A stretch of DNA of 12,900 bases, from assembly GCA_009781125.1 (NCBI GenBank), contig WQYS01000033.1, positions 1 through 12,900 on the forward strand, written 5' to 3'. A program made the position numbers and the translations under genes. The DNA comes from Acidobacteriaceae bacterium (GTDB lineage: Bacteria > Acidobacteriota > Terriglobia > Terriglobales > Acidobacteriaceae). Position 1 is the stretch's first letter. Each line of letters begins with the position of its first letter. Positions 8,085-12,900 of the stretch are shown in pieces. The notes below the pieces were generated by a model that was not told the origin of the DNA, made no database searches, and saw only the letters and a program-made list of their open reading frames with translations.

Positions 8085-8090
8085 AATCAA
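8062..8090 (-). promoter_or_regulatory. Promoter of the first vapBC module
   Basis: On the minus strand TTGATT (8090-8085) is followed after exactly 17 bases by TATACT (8067-8062), a good match to a housekeeping sigma promoter. Transcription would start near 8055, leaving about 20 nt of leader that contains the AAGGAGG ribosome binding site of vapB. Confidence 0.65.
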
Positions 8091-8192
8091 ATCCATGCAG
8101 GCGTTTCCCTGCTCCCCCCGTATCGAGCCGTATGCGCCCGCCTCTTTCCTGACTCATCCCGATTTACACTAAGTACTGGTGGGTAACTAACT

Positions 8193-9020
8193 ATGCTCTC
8201 AATCTCAGCCCTCTGTCTGATCCTTTTTCAGGAAGGCGACACAACTGCCATGCCCTCTCCGGACGCCAGCTCCAGCGCGCTCCTGGAGATGATTCACAAC
8301 AGCGGTTGGGTCGCTCTTACTGTTCTCGGCATCCTGCTCGTGTGCAGCGTCTTCTCCTGGGCCATCATGTTTGCCAAGTGGAGAGGGTTCTCGCGGGCGC
8401 ACAAGCAGAGCCTGTACTTTCTGCGCGCCTTCCGCAAGTCCAGCAGCCTGAGCGAGATTGCCTCCGCCGCCGACAGGTACAAGCCCAGTCCACTGGTCAG
8501 CGTCTTCCACGAGATCCACGACGAGTACCAGCGCCAGAACGGAGGCCGCGGACGTCCGCGCAATCCTATCGCTCTGGAGCGCTCGGCACTGACCGCCGCC
8601 AGCGAGGCGCTCACCTCGATGGAAAGCCGCATGACCTGGCTGGCCACCATCGCCGCCATCGCGCCCTTCATCGGACTGTTCGGCACCGTCATGGGCATCA
8701 TCGACGCCTTCCACGGCCTGGGCCAGACGGGCACGGCGACGCTGCGCTCGGTGGCTCCGGGCATCTCCGAGGCGCTGATTACCACCGCCGCCGGCCTGTT
8801 CGTCGCCATTCCCGCCGTGGTCGGATACAACCAGCTTACGGCGCGGCTGCGCGAGTTCGCCGCACGCATGGACGACTTTGGACGCGAGCTGCTCAACGCC
8901 ATCGAAAACGCGGCCATGCTCTTACCGTCTGAGCCGCAACCGCAGGTTCATACCCAGCCATTCACCCACGCCGAAACTCGCATCGAAGTTCGATCCGAAG
9001 ACCCGCGACGGAGGCCCTAG
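8193..9020 (+). CDS. tolQ: TolQ/ExbB proton channel subunit
   Basis: Inner-membrane subunit of the proton-driven Tol motor, 275 residues. It has the three-helix TolQ plan: TM1 about 39-61; a cytoplasmic loop up to about 147; TM2 about 148-172 with APFIGLFGTVMGIIDAF; TM3 about 190-212 with GISEALITTAAGLFVAIP. Pore-lining threonines of the family correspond to Thr165 and Thr198. The C-terminal cytoplasmic tail (IEVRSEDPRRRP) is charged and poorly conserved. The ATG at 8193 has only a weak GGTGGG upstream; an in-frame ATG at 8250 would still keep all helices, but the short hydrophobic LFQEGD lead-in resembles N-termini I associate with other acidobacterial TolQ proteins. It is first in the Tol cluster and divergent from vapBC. 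No strong promoter was recognised in 8091-8192. Confidence 0.94.
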   Translation: MLSISALCLILFQEGDTTAMPSPDASSSALLEMIHNSGWVALTVLGILLVCSVFSWAIMFAKWRGFSRAHKQSLYFLRAFRKSSSLSEIASAADRYKPSPLVSVFHEIHDEYQRQNGGRGRPRNPIALERSALTAASEALTSMESRMTWLATIAAIAPFIGLFGTVMGIIDAFHGLGQTGTATLRSVAPGISEALITTAAGLFVAIPAVVGYNQLTARLREFAARMDDFGRELLNAIENAAMLLPSEPQPQVHTQPFTHAETRIEVRSEDPRRRP

Positions 9021-9025
9021 TAGCC

Positions 9026-9439
9026 ATGGCCTTCTCATCCAAGGGACACACGCAGTCGGCGCTGGCAGAGATCAACATCACGCCGCTGGTCGACGTTGTG
9101 CTGGTGCTGCTGATCATCTTCATGATTACCGCGCCGGTGCTGCAATCCGGCATTGATGTCGCCATTCCCAGGACGCGCACCGTCAACCAGGTCACCGAAG
9201 AGCGCAAGGTCGTCACCATCGACAAGGACCAGACCGTCTTCCTCGACGACAAGCCCGTCAACGTCAACGAACTGCCGGGCATTCTGCGCTCCTCAGCAAA
9301 GGGTGACCAGTCCAGGCGCGTGATCTATCTCCGCGCCGATACACGAGTTCCCTTCGGCGCTTTCGCCTCGGTCATGGACGCGGTCAAACAGGCAGGCATC
9401 ACCAACATCAGCATCGTCACGCAGCCCCTGGAGAAATAA
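9026..9439 (+). CDS. tolR: TolR/ExbD biopolymer transport protein
   Basis: Partner of TolQ in the proton channel, 137 residues. A short cytoplasmic N-terminus is followed by one membrane helix (about 21-40) within NITPLVDVVLVLLIIFMI. Asp23 is the conserved proton-carrying residue. The remainder is a periplasmic domain with the usual IYLRADTRVPFGAFASVMDAVKQAG. The gene begins five bases after the tolQ stop codon, with GGAGG eleven bases upstream of the ATG, so the two are surely co-transcribed. Its TAA stop is directly followed, in the same reading frame, by the next coding region. Confidence 0.95.
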   Translation: MAFSSKGHTQSALAEINITPLVDVVLVLLIIFMITAPVLQSGIDVAIPRTRTVNQVTEERKVVTIDKDQTVFLDDKPVNVNELPGILRSSAKGDQSRRVIYLRADTRVPFGAFASVMDAVKQAGITNISIVTQPLEK

Positions 9440-10237
9440 CTGGCGTCCTCTGCCCAACTCGGCCTGGCAACCTCGTATGAAGATCACTTCCGGGGACCAT
9501 TTGCGCGCTCCATTGTGCTGCATCTTCTGCTGGCCGGAGCCGTCGTCGCCACCGCGTGGATCCACTTCAGCGGCACCGAGTGGGGCAATCAGGGCGCAAA
9601 CGCCGGTGCGATCCAGGCAACCATGGTCTCCTCGCTTCCGCTGCCCAATCGGCAGCGCGACTCCGATACGGGCGTGCTCACCAGCGACGCTCCCAGCGCG
9701 GCTCCGGTTACAGCCAAGGAGAAGACCGAAGTGCCCGCGCCAGACGCCGTTCCCATTCCGGAGAAGATCACCAAGCCGGTCAAGACTGCCGAAAAATCTC
9801 AGCCTGCTCCGCCCAAACATCCTCAGCCCGTGCCGCAGCAGCCGACGAAGGCCCAGACAGGCGAGACGGCAGGCATCCGCATTCCGCAGTCCACACTCGA
9901 CATGCGCAACGGCAGCGCCAGCGCCACCGTGCAGGACAGCAACTTCGGCGCGCGCTATGCGTACTACGTCAACATCGTCAACCAGAAGGTAGCAAGAAAC
10001 TGGTTCACGAAAGAGGCCGACCAGCAGGCCTCGATAGGACGCAGCGTTTCGGTCGTCATCGACATCGATCGCGATGGAAAGCCGTCGAACCCTCGTGTCC
10101 TGAAGAAAAGCGGGTCGCCCACGCTGGACCTTTCCGCCATACGAGCAGTCGAGCGCGTTCAGGATGAAGGCTTTGGACCGCTTCCCGCAGGCAACCATAT
10201 CACCGTGGAGTTGACCTTCCACTACACGCAGCCGTAA
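9440..10237 (+). CDS. TonB/TolA-like energy transducer, probable CTG start
   Basis: Periplasm-spanning protein (265 residues from the CTG) that should pass the motor's energy to the outer membrane; by position it takes the place of TolA. Parts: a cytoplasmic N-terminus with Arg18 and Arg23; a membrane helix (about 24-43); a Pro/Lys-rich linker (about 95-140); a TonB C-terminal domain (about 169-265) with VARNWF, VVIDIDRDGKP and AIRAVERV. The first conventional start in frame, GTG at 9515, would begin inside the helix and remove both arginines and Ser24, which with His28 reproduces the Ser-x3-His spacing of the TonB anchor. The CTG at 9440 follows the tolR TAA directly and has GGAG six bases upstream (9430-9433). 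No ATG, GTG or TTG lies between. The ATG at 9477 is in another frame. A CTG start, stop-codon readthrough from tolR, or a sequence error are the alternatives; the frame itself is certain. Confidence 0.85.
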   Translation: MASSAQLGLATSYEDHFRGPFARSIVLHLLLAGAVVATAWIHFSGTEWGNQGANAGAIQATMVSSLPLPNRQRDSDTGVLTSDAPSAAPVTAKEKTEVPAPDAVPIPEKITKPVKTAEKSQPAPPKHPQPVPQQPTKAQTGETAGIRIPQSTLDMRNGSASATVQDSNFGARYAYYVNIVNQKVARNWFTKEADQQASIGRSVSVVIDIDRDGKPSNPRVLKKSGSPTLDLSAIRAVERVQDEGFGPLPAGNHITVELTFHYTQP

Positions 10238-10276
10238 GGGCCTGGCAGGAAGTTTATTGCCTTACTCCGCTTGATC

Positions 10277-10305
10277 TTGAATTCGACATAACAGCCGGAT
10301 ATATT
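10277..10305 (+). promoter_or_regulatory. Promoter of the second toxin-antitoxin module
   Basis: TTGAAT (10277-10282), exactly 17 bases, then TATATT (10300-10305). This predicts a start near 10312, just ahead of the AGGAGG at 10316-10321 that serves the antitoxin. It lies 40 bp past the transducer's stop codon, so the module can be expressed independently of the Tol genes. Confidence 0.55.
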
Positions 10306-10331
10306 ACTGGTTATAGGAGGGGGATGCGTGC

Positions 10332-10631
10332 ATGAGCAGCCTGGCACAAAAACGAGCCCTTACAAACTATCGGCAACGCCTCAAGACACGAGGAGTTACA
10401 CGTTTCGAAGTTCTGGGCCTCGAAACCGATAGGAACCTGATTCGCACGCTTGCTGGAATGCTGGCACAGGGCAATTCGGAATCAAAGCGTATTCGATTGG
10501 AGATTGATCGTACTGTTACCAGCCCGGCAAAGAAGGGAAACATTCTTGCATCGCTTCGCCGCTCACCACTGGTTGGAGCTGATCTGAAGATCGAACGGCC
10601 CTTCGATAAGGGGAGGAAGACCGTTCTGTGA
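10332..10631 (+). CDS. Antitoxin of the second VapBC-type module
   Basis: A 99-residue protein rich in basic residues, immediately upstream of and overlapping a PIN toxin by four bases (GTGA), which marks it as the antitoxin. Recognisable stretches are RLKTRGVTRFEVLGLETDR and the C-terminal SLRRSPLVGADLKIERPFD. I have seen this pattern in proteobacterial proteins paired with similar PIN toxins, but I know no experimentally studied member or named DNA-binding fold. It does not have the AbrB signature of the first module. AGGAGG lies ten bases upstream of the ATG. An ATG at 10324 gives only a three-codon frame. Its C-terminal RSPLVGADL segment probably contacts the toxin (inference). Confidence 0.85.
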   Translation: MSSLAQKRALTNYRQRLKTRGVTRFEVLGLETDRNLIRTLAGMLAQGNSESKRIRLEIDRTVTSPAKKGNILASLRRSPLVGADLKIERPFDKGRKTVL

Positions 10632-11065
10632 CTCGATACCTGCTGGATACCAACATCATCTGCAACGCGACAAAACCTCAGCCATCACAATCGCTTCTCC
10701 ACTGGATGGCTGATCAGACAGATGAATCGTTGTTCATCTCCTCGCTCAGTCTGGCAGAGATATGGCGGGGAATTCTGGAGAAACCAGACGGAAAAAAACG
10801 CCGCGAACTGGAGACCTGGTTTGGGGGTCATGAAGGCCCTCAGGCACTTTTTCGCGGCAGAGTGTTGCCGTTTGATGAGAACGCCGCCCTTGTCTGGGGT
10901 CAGCTCATGTCGGAAGGAACAGCATCTGGTAAACCACGGAGCGCTCTGGATATGATTGTTGCAGCCATCGCAAAATCAAACGATTGTGTTCTTGTCACCG
11001 ACAACGAAAAGCACTTTCCGTCGATCCGGTTTATCAATCCTCTTTGTCCCCCCGGAACCCGGTAA
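10628..11065 (+). CDS. vapC: VapC-type PIN-domain toxin (second module)
   Basis: Ribonuclease toxin of 145 residues that should be held inactive by the antitoxin encoded just upstream. PIN acidic residues are Asp7 (YLLDTN), Glu44 (SLAEIWRG), Asp108 (SALDMIVAAIA) and Asp125 (VTDNEKHF), all present, so it looks intact. It starts at a GTG that overlaps the antitoxin's TGA by four bases, implying translational coupling and less toxin than antitoxin. It is read in the same direction as, and lies between, the transducer gene and tolB. RNA target unknown. Confidence 0.92.
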   Translation: MTRYLLDTNIICNATKPQPSQSLLHWMADQTDESLFISSLSLAEIWRGILEKPDGKKRRELETWFGGHEGPQALFRGRVLPFDENAALVWGQLMSEGTASGKPRSALDMIVAAIAKSNDCVLVTDNEKHFPSIRFINPLCPPGTR

Positions 11066-11117
11066 CTTTTTCAACCTTCCGCATACGGCACAAGCCATGA
11101 ACAATTCTGGATAACCG

Positions 11118-11123
11118 TATAAT
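11118..11123 (+). promoter_or_regulatory. Possible -10 element of a tolB promoter
   Basis: A perfect TATAAT lies 48 bp before the tolB ATG and 52 bp past the toxin stop codon. The expected -35 area (near 11095-11100) reads CCATGA and does not match, so the promoter would be weak or activator-dependent. If real, it would supply tolB-pal with transcription independent of the inserted module. Confidence 0.35.
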
Positions 11124-11171
11124 CAACCGAATAGTCACATTCCGGGCGGTTTTGCGTCTACGATAATAGTG

Positions 11172-12545
11172 ATGAATTTACGTCTGGCTCGCATTCCCTT
11201 TTCCTGTTCTGTCAGGTTGTCGCTGGCGGTGTTGATCCTTTTGCCCCTTTCGCTCTCTGGAGCACGTCTCCAGGCGCAGGACTGGTTCAAGACGGACATC
11301 AACTCCGGCGTCTCCAGCATCCGCATTGCTGTGGCCGACTTCAAGGCGACGGCCGCCGATCCGCAGAGTCTCAAGCGGACCTTCGACACCACCCTGTACG
11401 CCGATCTGGCCAGCGCAGGCATCTTCGAGATCGTGTCCAAGAGCCTGGCTCCGCAGGCCTCTCCGGCCACGCCCGCCGAGATCAACCAGAAGCAGTGGTC
11501 CGACGCTCCGGCGTCGGCGGCGATGGTGGCCTTCGGCAGCTTTGGCGAGCAGGATGGACACGTCCGCGTCAACGGCTACCTGGTCGATACCAAAAACACG
11601 CTGAATCCTCTGGTCTTCACCAAGCAGTACAACGAGGAGGCCAGCGATGACGCCGCCCGCCAGATCGCGCATCGCTTTGCCGACGAGATCATCTCCCGTC
11701 TCGGCGGAGGCGTTCCCGGCATCGCCGAAACCAAAATCTATTACGTCCGCATCTCCGGCGGCACCAAGGAGATCTGGGCCATGGACTACGACGGAGCCAA
11801 CCAGCACGCCATCACCAAGCTGGGAACCGTCTCCATCTCTCCGCGCATCTCGCCCGATAACTCGCGCGTGGCCTTCGCGTCGCTGGGCAAGTATGGCTTC
11901 CAGATTCAGATGTACTCGCTGCTGCTGAACCGCATGGTGGCGTTCTCTACCGCGGGCGGGACCAACCAATCGCCAGCGTGGTCGCCTGATGGCCGCAACA
12001 TAGCCTTCTCGTCGTCGCGCTCGGGCGATCCGGAGATCTGGATCACCGACACCACCGGCGGCGCGGCCCGCCGCATCACCAGCTTCCGCGGCCCTGACGT
12101 CTCGCCTGTCTTCAACCCCAAAACCGGCTCGCAGATCGCCTGGATCAGCGCGCGCAGCACCGGCCTGCCCCAGCTCTACATCATGGACACGGACGGCTCG
12201 GCCATCATGCGCATGACCGACGGCGGATACGCCACCTCGCCCTCGTGGTCTCCCAATGGCCAGTTCCTCGCCTTCGCCTGGAACCGCAAGTACGGCCCCG
12301 GAGCGCCCGGCGGGCAGGACATCTACGTGATGGAGATCGCCACCAGACGCTGGATTCAGCTCACCCACGACACGGGCCGCTGCGATTTTCCCTCGTGGTC
12401 GCCCGATGGACGCCACATCGTTTATGCCAACTCAGCCGACGGACGGGCCGATCACACCCGCATCTGGAGCATGCTCGCCGACGGCACCGACCGCCACCCG
12501 CTCACCGGCCCCGGAACAGATATGCCTAACTGGAGCTGGAAATAA
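11172..12545 (+). CDS. tolB: Tol-Pal system beta-propeller protein TolB
   Basis: Periplasmic protein that links the inner-membrane Tol motor to the Pal lipoprotein and so helps keep and constrict the outer membrane. It has 457 residues, near the usual 430-450. A signal peptide covers residues 1-35 (cleavage LQA|Q). The N-terminal alpha/beta domain (about 38-175) contains SIRIAVADF, TTLYADLASAGIFEIVSK and VNGYLVDTKNTL. The propeller follows from about residue 185, with blade motifs of the SPSWSPDGxxIAF type starting near residues 222, 266, 310, 356 and 406, and a closing MPNWSWK at the end. The ATG at 11172 is preceded by an in-frame GTG at 11169; either could be used, and there is no clear ribosome binding site. 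It lies 106 bp after the toxin gene. Confidence 0.95.
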   Translation: MNLRLARIPFSCSVRLSLAVLILLPLSLSGARLQAQDWFKTDINSGVSSIRIAVADFKATAADPQSLKRTFDTTLYADLASAGIFEIVSKSLAPQASPATPAEINQKQWSDAPASAAMVAFGSFGEQDGHVRVNGYLVDTKNTLNPLVFTKQYNEEASDDAARQIAHRFADEIISRLGGGVPGIAETKIYYVRISGGTKEIWAMDYDGANQHAITKLGTVSISPRISPDNSRVAFASLGKYGFQIQMYSLLLNRMVAFSTAGGTNQSPAWSPDGRNIAFSSSRSGDPEIWITDTTGGAARRITSFRGPDVSPVFNPKTGSQIAWISARSTGLPQLYIMDTDGSAIMRMTDGGYATSPSWSPNGQFLAFAWNRKYGPGAPGGQDIYVMEIATRRWIQLTHDTGRCDFPSWSPDGRHIVYANSADGRADHTRIWSMLADGTDRHPLTGPGTDMPNWSWK

Positions 12546-12618
12546 CAGCCGTTTTGCTGCGATAATCAACCCAAGCCTTGTAATTCCGTTTTACGATTGT
12601 TTGCAGGAGTAAGTCTCA

Positions 12619-12900
12619 ATGCGCGTCACACTGAATTCATTCTGCAGAACCCTGGTTCTGATATCCGCCGCTACCATGCTCAGCACCTCTTTCGGCTGCC
12701 ACAAGAGAGACAAGAGTATCGACTCCAACGCGCTGGGACCGGCAACGCCGACCGAAAGCGCCGCGCCCCAGCCCACGGCCAACTTCACCGCCGATCCGAC
12801 CGAGATCGACCTGGGCCAGTCCGTGGTCCTCAACTGGCGCACGATGAACGCCAACTCCGTCACCATTGACGGCATCGGCAACGTTCCCGTGAATGGAACC
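12619..12900 (+). CDS. pal: Pal-like lipoprotein with N-terminal Ig-like domain (5' part)
   Basis: First 94 codons of an open frame running off the right edge. Residues 1-26 form a signal sequence ending SFGC, so Cys27 is the likely lipidated residue; Phe at the -2 position is slightly off the standard lipobox. After a short Ala/Pro-rich spacer comes the start of an Ig-like beta-sandwich (ADPTEIDLGQSVVLNWRT, NANSVTIDGIGNV). I recall acidobacterial Pal proteins placing such a domain before the OmpA-type peptidoglycan-binding domain, which would lie beyond the window. AGGAG (12605-12609) is nine bases upstream of the ATG, 73 bp after tolB. The Pal assignment relies on the position after tolB and on this domain; another Ig-like lipoprotein is possible. 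Confidence 0.75.
   Translation, partial: MRVTLNSFCRTLVLISAATMLSTSFGCHKRDKSIDSNALGPATPTESAAPQPTANFTADPTEIDLGQSVVLNWRTMNANSVTIDGIGNVPVNGT

Noticed and set aside
9477..9992. ATG at 9477 as start of the transducer gene
   Set aside because: It is out of frame with the TonB C-terminal domain and leads to an Arg/Pro/Ser-rich shadow product.
10234..10265. Inverted repeat GTAAGG...CCTTAC after the transducer gene
   Set aside because: Six-base arms with a 20-base loop and no T tract; too weak to call a terminator.
11178..12416. Minus-strand open frame (412 codons) opposite tolB
   Set aside because: Its Gly/Arg/Asp-rich product mirrors the tolB propeller codons; no independent evidence for a gene.

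Overview
The window looks like an acidobacterial chromosome, most likely of the Terriglobia type (Granulicella/Edaphobacter/Terriglobus-like). The grounds are a fairly GC-rich composition, the gene order tolQ-tolR-tonB-like-tolB-pal with an Ig-like domain at the start of Pal, a secreted GH95-like glycosidase, and an intergenic inverted repeat whose arms begin GTCATTCTGAGCGAAGCGAA, a repeat I associate with these genomes. The assignment rests on family resemblance, not on a marker gene.

Layout from left to right. Positions 1-2496 (minus) hold most of a large membrane sensor histidine kinase: PDZ domain, multi-helix membrane module, GAF, PAS and the phospho-accepting histidine helix. Its ATPase domain lies beyond the left edge. 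Positions 2497-3083 are non-coding and carry a 36-bp imperfect inverted repeat. The DNA-repair ATPase gene recN (minus) follows at 3084-4769. A 173-bp divergent intergenic region with two short palindromes separates it from a secreted GH95-like glycoside hydrolase (4943-7360, plus). A convergent VapBC toxin-antitoxin pair (7369-8033, minus) ends 8 bp from the hydrolase and has a well-formed promoter overlapped by a palindrome.

From 8193 to the right edge runs the Tol-Pal envelope system on the plus strand: tolQ, tolR, a TonB/TolA-like transducer, tolB and the start of pal. TolQ and TolR form the proton-driven inner-membrane motor. The TonB-like protein reaches across the periplasm. TolB and the Pal lipoprotein couple it to the outer membrane and peptidoglycan. 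Between the transducer and tolB sits a second, unrelated VapBC-type module (10332-11065) with its own promoter and its own antitoxin family.

The observations most worth a second look are the toxin-antitoxin module inside the Tol-Pal cluster, the transducer gene that seems to start at a CTG codon directly after the tolR stop codon, altered catalytic positions in the GH95-like enzyme, and the PDZ-membrane-GAF-PAS kinase. I found no rRNA, tRNA, CRISPR array, insertion sequence or phage gene.
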